Position numbers and translations under genes: made by a program. Positions 26,271 to 35,490 of a stretch of 64,000 nucleotides of DNA are shown piece by piece. The DNA is from Jejuia sp043557195 (GTDB lineage: Bacteria > Bacteroidota > Bacteroidia > Flavobacteriales > Flavobacteriaceae). The notes beneath the pieces were generated by a model. The model was given only the letters and a program-made list of their open reading frames with translations, had not been told where the DNA came from and made no database searches. Where the stretch lies: the NCBI GenBank assembly GCA_043557195.1, contig CP121314.1, positions 992,001-1,056,000 on the forward strand, in the 5' to 3' direction. Numbering within the stretch: the first letter of the stretch is position 1; each line of letters starts with the position of its first letter.

Positions 26271-27296
26271 ATGGCATTCGATAAACGAACATTCAGATTT
26301 TCATGGCAAGAACTAGCTTTTCAAATTATACTTCATGCCTTGGTTTTTGTGTTTTTTTCATACGACCGAACCGATAGAACATTTGAGTTGAATCGTTTCG
26401 TTTTCTTTTTAAATAGTGCCTTAATAGCAGCAATAATAAATTACATTCTATTCCCTAAATACTTTTACAAAAGGAAATACAATGTTTTTGTTATAATGCT
26501 TTTTTTAGTTTTAGCATTAGCTATAATCAATGAAGAATTTATTTTAGAGCAAATATTTTTTCCTAACACTAGACGCTCAAACACCTTTCCAGGTGTGTTT
26601 TTTACTTTAGTTGAAATCCTTCCAACGGTTTCTGTTTTATCTGGTTTTAAGTTTACATGGGATGCTATAAAAAGTAAGCGACAAGTTGAAAAGCTCTCCA
26701 GCCTGGTAAAAGAAAGTGAACTTCAATTTTTAAAATCGCAAATAAATCCACATTTCTTATTTAATAATTTGAACAATTTATATTCTTACGCCATAGAACA
26801 GTCACCCAAAACACCTTCTATAATTTTAGAGCTAAGCGCCGTATTGCGCTATATGCTGTATGAATGCAAAGAGAAATATGTTCCAATAACTAAGGAAATT
26901 GAACATCTAAAAAATTTTACAGAACTAAACAAACTACAGATTGAAGATAGAGGTGTTATTAATTTCAATTCTGAAAATATAAACCCAGAATATAAAATTG
27001 CACCACTTATCTTAGTTGTATTTATAGAAAACGCCTTTAAACATAGCCAAACATCTCAATCTAGCAACATAGAAATTGATGTAAATATTAGCATGCACGA
27101 GAATAGTTTGATCTTTAATTGCAAAAACAATTATCAACTTTCAAATCAGAAACAAAATGATTTAATAAGTGGAATTGGACTAAAAAATGTAAAAAAACGA
27201 CTAAATTTATTATATAGTAATAACCATGAATTGGATTTAAAAAAATCAAGTAATAATTATGAGGTTAGTCTAAAAATTAATCTACATAAATCGTAA
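26271..27296 (+). CDS. LytS-type sensor histidine kinase
   Basis: 341 residues. Four membrane segments (about 15-135) without a separate sensory domain, then a His_kinase domain (PF06580 type) with SQINPHFLFNNLNNLYSYA (phospho-His near residue 160) and a HATPase part with FIENAFKHS and GIGLKNVKKRL. It would phosphorylate the LytTR regulator encoded five bases downstream. The ATG lies at the end of the intergenic region shared with the receptor gene. Confidence 0.92.
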   Translation: MAFDKRTFRFSWQELAFQIILHALVFVFFSYDRTDRTFELNRFVFFLNSALIAAIINYILFPKYFYKRKYNVFVIMLFLVLALAIINEEFILEQIFFPNTRRSNTFPGVFFTLVEILPTVSVLSGFKFTWDAIKSKRQVEKLSSLVKESELQFLKSQINPHFLFNNLNNLYSYAIEQSPKTPSIILELSAVLRYMLYECKEKYVPITKEIEHLKNFTELNKLQIEDRGVINFNSENINPEYKIAPLILVVFIENAFKHSQTSQSSNIEIDVNISMHENSLIFNCKNNYQLSNQKQNDLISGIGLKNVKKRLNLLYSNNHELDLKKSSNNYEVSLKINLHKS

Positions 27297-27301
27297 TAGC
27301 C

Positions 27302-27973
27302 ATGGTTTGTATTGTAATAGAAGATCAACCACCTGCACAACGCATCTTAAAAAAATATATTGAAGATATTGGTGTTTTAAATTTAGTTGGTGTTTTTCCT
27401 GATGCTCTAGAAGCAATGATTTTTTTAAAGTCTCAAAATGTAGATTTAATTTTTCTTGATATCAATTTACCTAAAATCTCTGGAATAGACTTCTTAAGAG
27501 CACTACCAAATCCTCCTCATATTATCTTAACAACGGCGTTTTCTGACTACGCCTTAGAAAGTTATGAATTAAATGTAACGGATTATTTATTAAAACCATT
27601 CTCTTTTGAACGTTTTTCAAAAGCTGTTAATAAAGTTTTACCAAATTCTAACTCTGCAAGCACTAACGAACTCTACATTAAATCTGGTTTTGAACATATT
27701 AAAATAATTATCGAAGACATATTATTCATAAAATCAGATGCTGATTACACTGAAATTATTACAGAAAAAATGAAATATTTATCTAGTGAATCTCTTAGAC
27801 ATTGGTTAGAAGTTTTATCTAAACATCAATTTATACGAATTCATAAATCCTATATAATAAACACTAAAAAAATAGAGAAGTTCTCTAGAAACACTGTGAC
27901 TATTTCACAAAATCATAAGTTACCTATAGGACGCGCTTTTAAAGAGGACTTTATTGCTTTTACTTTAAAATAA
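27302..27973 (+). CDS. LytTR family response regulator
   Basis: 223 residues. Receiver domain at 1-115 with phospho-acceptor D53 (IFLDINLPKISG) and T78-K98 (LTTAFSDYALES, DYLLKPFSFE); LytTR DNA-binding domain at about 125-223 (KIIIEDILFIKSDADYTEI, FIRIHKSYIINTKKI, LPIGRAFKEDF). Forms a two-component system with the kinase directly upstream. Candidate target site: 26198-26227. Confidence 0.94.
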   Translation: MVCIVIEDQPPAQRILKKYIEDIGVLNLVGVFPDALEAMIFLKSQNVDLIFLDINLPKISGIDFLRALPNPPHIILTTAFSDYALESYELNVTDYLLKPFSFERFSKAVNKVLPNSNSASTNELYIKSGFEHIKIIIEDILFIKSDADYTEIITEKMKYLSSESLRHWLEVLSKHQFIRIHKSYIINTKKIEKFSRNTVTISQNHKLPIGRAFKEDFIAFTLK

Positions 27974-27974
27974 A

Positions 27975-28010
27975 AAAGCCTGCAACTTACGTTAACAGGC
28001 TTTATAAAAA
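27975..28010. terminator. Bidirectional terminator between lytTR and secDF
   Basis: AAAGCCTG (27975-27982) / CAGGCTTT (27996-28003) with A-rich sequence on the left and T on both outgoing strands; it can serve the regulator gene and, on the other strand, secDF. Confidence 0.65.
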
Positions 28011-28023
28011 AGAAAAGTTTGAG

Positions 28024-31017
28024 TTAGTCTTTCTTCTTTCCTTCAAGTTTTTTTACTGTATCGTACATTATTGGTGTTGCAATAAATAACGATGAGTATG
28101 TACCTACTATTACACCAACGATTAAGGCAAACATGAATCCTCTAATGGAATCGCCACCAAAAACAAATATGGATAATAGCACTACCAATGTAGTTAACGA
28201 TGTATTCAAGGTTCTACTTAATGTGCTGCTTAATGATACGTTTACTACACGATCGAATTTCCAACTTGTGTGCTCATTATAGAACTCACGAATTCTATCA
28301 AATACTACCACAGTATCGTTTAATGAGTAACCAATTACCGTTAAGATTGCGGCGATAAATGCTTGGTCTATTTCCATGTTAAACGGCATAAACTTGTATG
28401 TTAATGAAAAGATACCCAATACGATTAACACATCGTGGAATACAGCAACTACTGCTCCTAGCGAGTATTGCCATTTCTTGAACCGTAACAAAATATATAG
28501 GAACACTACGACTAACGAGCCTAAAATTGCCCAGAATGATGCTTTTTTAATGTCATCGGCAATGGTTGGACTTACTTTATCGTTTCGCATTAAACCTACA
28601 GTTTTATCTTCTGCATCGCTTATAAAATCTTCATACGTCATACCATCAAAATAAGGTTGTAACGCTTTGAATAATGATGACCTGATTTCTTCATCTACCT
28701 CTGCTCCAGTTTCATTTACTTTATATTTTGTAGTAATCTTTAACTGGTTAGCATCTCCAAACGTTTTAGCGTTGGCACTACCAAACACAGCAGGATCAGA
28801 TAATACATCCGTAATTTCAGAAGCATTCATATCTTGCGCAAAACGCACCTGATACGTTCTACCACCAACAAAATCTACACCTTGATCTAGACTATTGGTA
28901 AACAAAGAACCAATACCAATGGCAATAAGAATTAATGAGATACCGTAAGCTATCTTGCGTTTGTTTAAGAACTCAATATTAATGTTTCTGAATAGATTTT
29001 TAGTAATTGGTGTCGAGAAGGTCAATTCTCCTCCACGGTTTGTATACCAATCTACCAATAATCTTGTAATGAAAATTGCTGTAAACAATGATGTTGCAAT
29101 ACCTATTAATAAGGTTGTTGCAAATCCTTTAATTGGACCTGTACCAAAAATGAATAAGATTAATGCAGTTAAGCCTGTAGTAATGTTTGCATCTAGAATA
29201 GATGATAATGCATTACTAAATCCGTCTTTAATGGCTTCTTTCTGTCCTTTACCTTTGGCTAATTCTTCTCGAACACGCTCAAAAATAAGTACGTTTGCAT
29301 CTACTGACATACCAATAGTCAATACGATACCCGCAATACCAGGTAAAGTTAACACCGCTCCTAATCCTGATAAAATACCGAAGATTAATAAGATGTTTAA
29401 TAACATTGCGATATCAGCAAATCCTCCTACTTTTCCGTAATAGAAAATCATCCATAATAATACTACTGCCAATGCAATTAAGAAAGACATCGTACCACTA
29501 TCAATAGCTTCTTGACCTAATGATGGCCCTACTACTTCACTTTGAATAATATCTGCAGATGCTGGTAATTTACCTGCACGTAATACGTTAGCTAAATCGA
29601 TTGCTTCATTTAATGTGAAGTTACCAGAAATAGAAGAGTTTCCTCCAGAAATTGGTCCTGTTGTAACACCAGGAGCAGAGTATACCACATTATCTAAAAC
29701 AATAGCGATTTGACTACCTTGCTGATAGGCTCTACCCGTCATTTCTTCCCAGATTTTAGCACCTTTACTATTCATTTGCATAGATACTTCAGGTTGTCCT
29801 GTTTGCCCAAATGTATGTCTTGCATCCGTTACTACAGCACCACTTAATTCTGGCGTACTATCTCTATTACCTTTTAAAGCATATAAACCTGTTAGCTCAC
29901 TATTTTTCTCAGGCTTACTAAATGCAAACTTTACATAACGCATTTCTGCAGGTAGTAATGCTCTAACTTGAGGCATGTTTAAATACTCAAGAACTGTTTC
30001 TTTATCCTTAGTCTCGAAATTTGCAATTATCGGCCCCCTTGGATCTCCCAATCCCTTAATCAAACCAAATAGTGGTGATGCAGATGTTGGATCAACCGCC
30101 GTAGAATCTGTTGCAGCTTCTCCTAAAAGCTCATCAATTTTGTCTTCAGTAGCATCTTCTTCGTCTTGTGGCTCAACTTCATCATCAGTCGCTTTAACAT
30201 CAACTATATCTTTCAATACTTGATCTGCTTGAAATAAAAACTGCTGAAATTGCTGTCCGCTATACACATCCCAAAACTCTAATTGTGCTGTACTTTGTAA
30301 TAATCCAGTAGCACGCTCAATATCTTTTACGCCTGGTAATTCTACCAAAATACGACCAGAGTTTCCTAAACGCTGAATATTTGGTTGTGTTACACCAAAC
30401 TGGTCAATACGCTTACGTAATACCTCAAACGCAGAAACGATAGACTCGTCGATTTTTGTTTCGATAATACCTTGTACTTGTTCGTCAGACATCGTCCCAT
30501 CGATTTCACCATCTAAGGCCTTGGTATAAAATATATCTGGAGATGCTAATTTCTTATCGCCTTTAATAGCATCAAAAGCAATAAAGAAATCCTCTAAATA
30601 TGTATTCTGACTGTCCTTTTGAAGCTCTGAAGCATTTTCTAAAGCTGTATTAAACACAGGGTCTTTAGTATTATTAGCCAACCCTTTTAAGATGTCTTTT
30701 ACAGACACTTGAAGGATTACGTTTAAACCACCTTTAAGGTCTAAACCAAGGTTCATGGCCTTTTGCTTAACCTCGTTATAAGTGTATTTTGCTACTAATA
30801 AGTCAAAAACAGTATCCGTTGCTTTTGCATCTAAATAGTTGATTTCTTCTAGACTTCGCTTAGCGCGATAGTCCTCATCTGTTTCTGGAAATTTACTGAT
30901 GGCTAATTCCTCAGCTTCCTTTTCAATTTGATTTGCTTTAAATGTGAATGATAATTGGTAAATACTTACCAAGCCAAACAAAATAGCAAATAACTTAACT
31001 ACGCCTTTATTTTGCAT
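28024..31017 (-). CDS. secDF: Protein translocase subunit SecDF (fused)
   Basis: 997 residues; SecD and SecF are one polypeptide as is usual in Bacteroidota. Seen: an N-terminal membrane segment, LGLDLKGGLNVILQVSV (SecD signature), a long periplasmic insert, the first RND-type membrane block (GIVLTIGMSVDANVLIFERVREEL), then the SecF half (GVDFVGGRTYQVRF, IGYSLNDTVVVFDRIRE). SecDF uses the proton gradient to pull proteins out of the Sec channel. Its insert is rich in Asp/Glu/Thr (DDEVEPQDEEDATEDKIDE). A promoter with an inverted repeat lies upstream. Confidence 0.96.
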   Translation of the reverse strand: MQNKGVVKLFAILFGLVSIYQLSFTFKANQIEKEAEELAISKFPETDEDYRAKRSLEEINYLDAKATDTVFDLLVAKYTYNEVKQKAMNLGLDLKGGLNVILQVSVKDILKGLANNTKDPVFNTALENASELQKDSQNTYLEDFFIAFDAIKGDKKLASPDIFYTKALDGEIDGTMSDEQVQGIIETKIDESIVSAFEVLRKRIDQFGVTQPNIQRLGNSGRILVELPGVKDIERATGLLQSTAQLEFWDVYSGQQFQQFLFQADQVLKDIVDVKATDDEVEPQDEEDATEDKIDELLGEAATDSTAVDPTSASPLFGLIKGLGDPRGPIIANFETKDKETVLEYLNMPQVRALLPAEMRYVKFAFSKPEKNSELTGLYALKGNRDSTPELSGAVVTDARHTFGQTGQPEVSMQMNSKGAKIWEEMTGRAYQQGSQIAIVLDNVVYSAPGVTTGPISGGNSSISGNFTLNEAIDLANVLRAGKLPASADIIQSEVVGPSLGQEAIDSGTMSFLIALAVVLLWMIFYYGKVGGFADIAMLLNILLIFGILSGLGAVLTLPGIAGIVLTIGMSVDANVLIFERVREELAKGKGQKEAIKDGFSNALSSILDANITTGLTALILFIFGTGPIKGFATTLLIGIATSLFTAIFITRLLVDWYTNRGGELTFSTPITKNLFRNINIEFLNKRKIAYGISLILIAIGIGSLFTNSLDQGVDFVGGRTYQVRFAQDMNASEITDVLSDPAVFGSANAKTFGDANQLKITTKYKVNETGAEVDEEIRSSLFKALQPYFDGMTYEDFISDAEDKTVGLMRNDKVSPTIADDIKKASFWAILGSLVVVFLYILLRFKKWQYSLGAVVAVFHDVLIVLGIFSLTYKFMPFNMEIDQAFIAAILTVIGYSLNDTVVVFDRIREFYNEHTSWKFDRVVNVSLSSTLSRTLNTSLTTLVVLLSIFVFGGDSIRGFMFALIVGVIVGTYSSLFIATPIMYDTVKKLEGKKKD

Positions 31018-31046
31018 TTTTCAATTTATTATGAGTCAAAATTTTT

Positions 31047-31077
31047 CTAAACGCGCAAATATATAGTTTGCGTTTAG
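31047..31077 (-). promoter_or_regulatory. secDF promoter within an inverted repeat
   Basis: The -7 box TATATTTG (31056-31063, minus strand) is enclosed by CTAAACGCGCAAA (31047-31059) and TTTGCGTTTAG (31067-31077), which are complementary apart from a two-base insertion. A TTG 20 bases before the -7 box could be the -33 element. It looks like an operator over a promoter. Confidence 0.5.
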
Positions 31078-31208
31078 ATTTGACAATTTTTATGTTGTTT
31101 ATGATTTTTAATTATAGCTTTTAGGTTGAAAAGCTATTTTTTAGGTATTTATTTACTTTAAAAATAAACCTAAACGGAGGTTGGGTTTTTACAAGAACCT
31201 ATTTCCCA

Positions 31209-31823
31209 TTAGCAGCCGGGTCCCGCTCTTACTTCAGGAATTTGCTGTAGTGCATGTTGTAATGCATGAAGCGAATTTTTATGAAGATTGAATGCCACTT
31301 TGAAATTGACATCCTCCTTTTTAAAATATTCAGTTGTTACTGAAGCCAATGTTTCAGGCTTGAAAAGTCTGTCTGTTTTAGGTTTTAATTCTAAAACTTC
31401 AATTCCATTAAGCCCAGAATCAGTTGAATCTCCATTTTGAATTTCATGAACGTCTAAATTATATGCAACGTCATTATCTTCAAAAGGCACATTAAATGGT
31501 GCATCTTCGTCATCTGACGTATTCAGTTCAGACCTTATTTTCTTTAGTAGAATACGTTTTACAGAAGATACAGCAGTATTACTATAATAGGTGATTTTTA
31601 GTTTGCCATCATTATTCTCAACAACTCTAAAGTCCTTTACTCCTAAATGTTGTAGTTCTTCTTTTAAAATTGAAATAGCTACATCAGCATCAACTCCTGA
31701 AACGTTTGCCTCATTAAATTCAAGTACAATTTCTTGATTATGCACATCAACCTGCTGCTGATTAGCAATACCAAGCAATGTAAGTATAACTACAATTGCG
31801 CCTATGTACTTTTTAAGACTCAT
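31209..31823 (-). CDS. Membrane-anchored or exported hypothetical protein
   Basis: 204 residues. An N-terminal hydrophobic segment (YIGAIVVILTLLGIAN) followed by QQQVDVHNQEIVLEF suggests a signal peptide or anchor with a periplasmic body. The body has a KEELQHLGVKDFRVVE alpha/beta pattern and an acidic middle. It ends in the odd sequence EVRAGPGC with a terminal cysteine. No family recognised. It lies between mdh (upstream on the same strand, separated by a terminator) and secDF. Confidence 0.65.
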   Translation of the reverse strand: MSLKKYIGAIVVILTLLGIANQQQVDVHNQEIVLEFNEANVSGVDADVAISILKEELQHLGVKDFRVVENNDGKLKITYYSNTAVSSVKRILLKKIRSELNTSDDEDAPFNVPFEDNDVAYNLDVHEIQNGDSTDSGLNGIEVLELKPKTDRLFKPETLASVTTEYFKKEDVNFKVAFNLHKNSLHALQHALQQIPEVRAGPGC

Positions 31824-31839
31824 GCGGCAAATATAAAAA

Positions 31840-31869
31840 AATAAAGACTGTATTTCTACAGTCTTTATT
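31840..31869 (-). terminator. Terminator of mdh
   Basis: Perfect 13-base stem AATAAAGACTGTA / TACAGTCTTTATT, loop TTTC, followed by T on the minus strand; 29 bases after the mdh stop. Confidence 0.82.
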
Positions 31870-31897
31870 ATATATATACTTATATATGATTCTTAGC

Positions 31898-32824
31898 TTA
31901 TAATTCTAATAATCCGTTAGTTTTAGTTACACCTTCAGCACTAGCTTTCATGTGCGCCTTTTCAGCATCACTTAAAGGTACATCCACAATTTTTTCAATA
32001 CCGTTTCTTCCTAAAATTACTGGTACACCAATACAGATGTCATTTAATCCATATTCGCCTTCTAAATATGTAGAACATGGAAACATTTTCTTTTGATCAC
32101 AAGCAATAGCTTGAACTAACCCGCTAACTGCAGCTCCTGGTGCATACCAAGCTGATGTTCCTAACAACTTTGTTAATGTAGCACCACCAACTTTAGTATC
32201 GGCAGCAACTTGCTCTAAACGCTCTTCGCTTAAAAATTCAGAAACTTTAATACTATTTCTAGTAGCATGACTTATAAGTGGCACCATACCAGTATCACTA
32301 TGTCCTCCAATTACCATACCATCAACATCACTAATTGGTGCTTCCATAGCCTCGGCTAATCTGTATTTGAAACGCGCTGAATCTAAAGCTCCACCCATAC
32401 CGATTATTCTATTTTTAGGTAAATCGGTAGTTTTATGTACCAAATAGGTCATTGTGTCCATTGGGTTACTAACTACTATAATGATAGTATTTGGCGAATG
32501 CTCGATTAAGCTTGAAGATACCGACTTTACAATTCCTGCATTGATACCGATTAACTCTTCTCTTGTCATTCCCGGTTTACGTGGAATTCCTGAAGTAATC
32601 ACACAAATATCACTATTTGCTGTTGCTGAATAATCATTAGTTGCACCTGTAATTTTGGTATCAAAACCATTCAATGAAGCTGTTTGCATTAAATCCATGG
32701 CCTTGCCTTCAGCAAAACCTTCCTTAATATCCAACACAACTACTTCTGATGCAAAATTCTTTATAGCAATGTACTCTGCACAACTTGCGCCAACAGCACC
32801 TGCTCCAACAACGGTAACTTTCAT
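31898..32824 (-). CDS. mdh: Malate dehydrogenase
   Basis: 308 residues, LDH-like NAD-dependent malate dehydrogenase of the citric acid cycle. NAD site VTVVGAGAVGASCAEY at 3-18, then SGIPRKPGMTREEL (substrate-binding Arg), VVSNPMDTMTYL, GMGGALDSARFKYRLAE and the catalytic His in GGHSDTGMVPL. Length is normal. Its own promoter (-7 box at 32865-32872) and terminator make it a one-gene transcript. Confidence 0.96.
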   Translation of the reverse strand: MKVTVVGAGAVGASCAEYIAIKNFASEVVVLDIKEGFAEGKAMDLMQTASLNGFDTKITGATNDYSATANSDICVITSGIPRKPGMTREELIGINAGIVKSVSSSLIEHSPNTIIIVVSNPMDTMTYLVHKTTDLPKNRIIGMGGALDSARFKYRLAEAMEAPISDVDGMVIGGHSDTGMVPLISHATRNSIKVSEFLSEERLEQVAADTKVGGATLTKLLGTSAWYAPGAAVSGLVQAIACDQKKMFPCSTYLEGEYGLNDICIGVPVILGRNGIEKIVDVPLSDAEKAHMKASAEGVTKTNGLLEL

Positions 32825-32864
32825 AATTTTATGTTTAGATTGTTTTTATTAAATTTTCAAACCA

Positions 32865-32872
32865 CAAAAATA
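32865..32872 (-). promoter_or_regulatory. -7 element TATTTTTG of mdh
   Basis: Minus-strand TATTTTTG, 40 bases before the mdh ATG. Confidence 0.5.
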
Positions 32873-32956
32873 AAACTGGCATGGGCTCTATTTCATGATT
32901 TTCGTCATGCAAAATTACTCAAATTAAACGCTATTACCAATTGAAACACAAAAGAA

Positions 32957-32986
32957 AAAAGTGTAACAATTTAATGTTACACTTTT
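32957..32986 (-). terminator. Terminator of the DUF6588 gene
   Basis: Perfect 12-base stem AAAAGTGTAACA / TGTTACACTTTT with loop ATTTAA; T-rich on the minus strand. The DUF6588 gene ends 64 bases before it. Confidence 0.75.
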
Positions 32987-33050
32987 AACTAAATTAAATA
33001 AAAACTAACTAAAAAAACTAAATAATTATTATGAAAATAATAAATTCTTA

Positions 33051-34067
33051 TTATCTAAATCCGAAGTTAATACCTACTGAAAAGGCATTAAAATCTGATA
33101 AATGATATTCTGCATTAAGCCTGAAAAAACCTAATTTTAATTTTGTTCCTAATGTACCCCTAACTGCTGAAACTTCACTTGATACTGAAAAAGGGTCTAC
33201 AATGGGTTGTGCGAAAATAGTTCCGTTATTCACTATATATGTTCCTAATAAATCAGATTCTGATTTTCCCTTGATGTATCCTAAACCTCCATAAAAGTTA
33301 ATTACTGGTAATTTAGTTGACGCCACTAATGATAACAACCAAGTGTTGGTTTTATTTTCAATTCTTTGATCATCTCCATCTATTCCAGATGAATCAGTTA
33401 AATCGTATTTTCCATCTAGATGCGTGTATGCAACAACACCAGAAATTGCTATTGGCCAAAGTTTATCTGCTGGTAACCAATCTGTAAATTCAATTTGTAA
33501 ACCAGCACCATACATACTTAGTGATACTTCATCTGTATCCACTGTAGGCACAAATCGTGCTTTTAACTCAATACCATTACTTAAACCCAATGCACCTTGA
33601 ATAAAGGCTGTAGGCAATAAGTTCCCGGTACCATCTCCAATTCCGTCGGGAAGCTCCAAAGTCTCGGTTTGATTTCCAAAAATTGGATCATTATATTGAA
33701 TATCCACAAATACAGTAGGGTTGTTTTCTCCTAAAACACTTGCAACCATCTGTGGATTTCCACCTTGTGTAAATGTGATATTGTTGTAATCATCTGTGTT
33801 CATATTGAACATTTTCTGCTCATCACCATATTGAGCAGCATTTGCAACAATAGAAATTTCGAAGCCACCTAGTGGTTTTACTTTACCAGAGTTAAACCAG
33901 TTAGCGTTCATGCTGTGCATTAAGCCATTAGTTCCTGGTGCTAGATAATCGTTTGCAAAGCGTTCTGCATCTTCAACACCCGCTGCAAGTAATGCGTCTA
34001 AATCATTTTGAGCTTTTGATAGGTTAACTACTAAGGCTAAAAGTGAAAATAAGATTAACTTTTTCAT
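33051..34067 (-). CDS. DUF6588 family outer-membrane-like protein
   Basis: 338 residues with signal peptide (LILFSLLALVVNLSKAQ). The YLAPGTNGLMHSMNANWFN segment near residue 40, a long beta-rich body (LGLSNGIELKARFVP, GLQIEFTDWLP, GVVAYTHLDG, FYGGLGYIKGKSES) and a C-terminus ending in Phe-Gly-Phe-Arg fit a barrel-type protein of the DUF6588 family. Function unknown. Transcribed alone, with a terminator after it. Confidence 0.75.
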   Translation of the reverse strand: MKKLILFSLLALVVNLSKAQNDLDALLAAGVEDAERFANDYLAPGTNGLMHSMNANWFNSGKVKPLGGFEISIVANAAQYGDEQKMFNMNTDDYNNITFTQGGNPQMVASVLGENNPTVFVDIQYNDPIFGNQTETLELPDGIGDGTGNLLPTAFIQGALGLSNGIELKARFVPTVDTDEVSLSMYGAGLQIEFTDWLPADKLWPIAISGVVAYTHLDGKYDLTDSSGIDGDDQRIENKTNTWLLSLVASTKLPVINFYGGLGYIKGKSESDLLGTYIVNNGTIFAQPIVDPFSVSSEVSAVRGTLGTKLKLGFFRLNAEYHLSDFNAFSVGINFGFR

Positions 34068-34175
34068 TATGGTTTTTAGATTTGGTTTTACAAATGTATA
34101 AAAAAAACCACACGAAACAACATTTTATCGAAAAAAAATGCTTTTAATCGGTAAAAAATAACATTTTGCCTTATT

Positions 34176-35366
34176 TTACCAATGTTTCACCTCTCCTGAA
34201 ATCATAGCCTCAATAGCCAAATAAACCGCTTTTGCCGTATTTGCTCCAGTATTAACATCTGAAATAGGTTGCTTATTATGGTGAATAGCATCTCTAAAAT
34301 CCACTAAGGCTTGCTTGCTAGGATCTAAATGCTGCAATTGAATTTCTTTACCCAGTTGTTCTATATACCCAGAAGGAACCGTTGCCCCTGACACCCCATC
34401 GACATTTTCATAGCTTTTTTTACTATAGGTTTTTTGCTTATAATCCTTTATCCAAGCTTTAGTTTCCGTAATTGTTAAAATACCCATATCTCCTATTACC
34501 TTTATTCGGTAACCTCCGGGAATATTACTTGTTAAACACTTAAAATGCGCTTTCACACCACTAGGATACTCAAATATCAAATGTGTATTATCATAAGTTT
34601 CGCGTTCGTCATCCCAAAAATCTATACCGCCAGTACCCATAATTTTCTTTGGGTTTTCGCCTAAAACCCAATTCACAAAATCTATTTGGTGAGAACTCAA
34701 CTCTGCAGTCATTCCTCCCGAATACTCACGATACATACGCCAATTAATAGCTCTTTCATATTTTGGCTCTGGAACCCATCTTCTCCAGTCTCCTTTGCGA
34801 TACCATTGACATTCGAAAGATTTTACTTTTCCTATTTCTCCATTTTTAATAAGTTCAACTACATGATTATAAAGTCTAGAACTATGATATTGATGCCCTG
34901 TTTGAAAAATACGATTTGAATTTGACACCTTCGTTACCAAGTCATCGACTTCATTTAAATCTTTAGCTAATGTTTTTTCGCAATACACATCCTTTTCTGA
35001 TTTTAAAGCATCCATAGCTATTTTGCCATGAGTATTAAATGGTGTAGCTATTAACACTGCATCTATAGTTTTATCATCTAAAATATCCCTATAATCATTA
35101 TAAGCTTTGGTGTTTTCACTCACCAAAGACTTGGCTTTATCCAATCTAAAAGGGAGCACATCACAAATTGCCGTAATATTTAGGTTTTCTATGTCATTAA
35201 TTAAAGGTATAAGTCCTGCACCTCTACTTCCAGTGCCAATTATTCCTAAGTTTATAGCCTTAGCTTCAAACAGTCCATGACTTTCAAAAGCTCCTAAAAT
35301 ACTTGTGGAGGATACTACTCCTAAACCTGCTATTCCAGCATTTTTTACAAATTTCCTTCTATTCAT
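34176..35366 (-). CDS. Tat-exported Gfo/Idh/MocA family oxidoreductase
   Basis: 396 residues. The N-terminus NRRKFVKNAGIAGLGVVSS is a twin-arginine signal, so the folded enzyme with its cofactor goes to the periplasm. NAD(P)-binding motif INLGIIGTGSRGAG at about 38-51, then VYCEKTLAKDL (conserved Glu-Lys motif) and SGGMTAELSSHQIDFVNWVLG (catalytic His region). Such enzymes act on sugars or inositol-like substrates; the substrate is not predictable here and no sugar-use genes are adjacent. Confidence 0.88.
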   Translation of the reverse strand: MNRRKFVKNAGIAGLGVVSSTSILGAFESHGLFEAKAINLGIIGTGSRGAGLIPLINDIENLNITAICDVLPFRLDKAKSLVSENTKAYNDYRDILDDKTIDAVLIATPFNTHGKIAMDALKSEKDVYCEKTLAKDLNEVDDLVTKVSNSNRIFQTGHQYHSSRLYNHVVELIKNGEIGKVKSFECQWYRKGDWRRWVPEPKYERAINWRMYREYSGGMTAELSSHQIDFVNWVLGENPKKIMGTGGIDFWDDERETYDNTHLIFEYPSGVKAHFKCLTSNIPGGYRIKVIGDMGILTITETKAWIKDYKQKTYSKKSYENVDGVSGATVPSGYIEQLGKEIQLQHLDPSKQALVDFRDAIHHNKQPISDVNTGANTAKAVYLAIEAMISGEVKHW

Positions 35367-35443
35367 TATAAATTAATTACTTGTGTAAATTTAAATTACT
35401 TGAATGAACTTAAACATGACAAATGTTCATAAAAACAAAAAAA

Positions 35444-35463
35444 CCATGATATTTCTACCATGG
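35444..35463 (-). terminator. Terminator of gyrB
   Basis: On the minus strand CCATGGTA, loop GAAA, TATCATGG, then seven T. One G-T wobble. It starts 27 bases after the gyrB stop. Confidence 0.78.
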
Positions 35464-35490
35464 CTTATAAATATAATCTGCATTTTATCT

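Noticed and set aside
26092..26292. 67-residue N-terminal extension of the outer membrane receptor
   Set aside because: It precedes the signal peptide, overlaps the promoter and the LytTR-like site, and has an odd Arg/Cys-rich make-up.
28955..29440. 161-codon plus-strand frame opposite secDF
   Set aside because: Shadow of a highly conserved gene; no start signal or family pattern.
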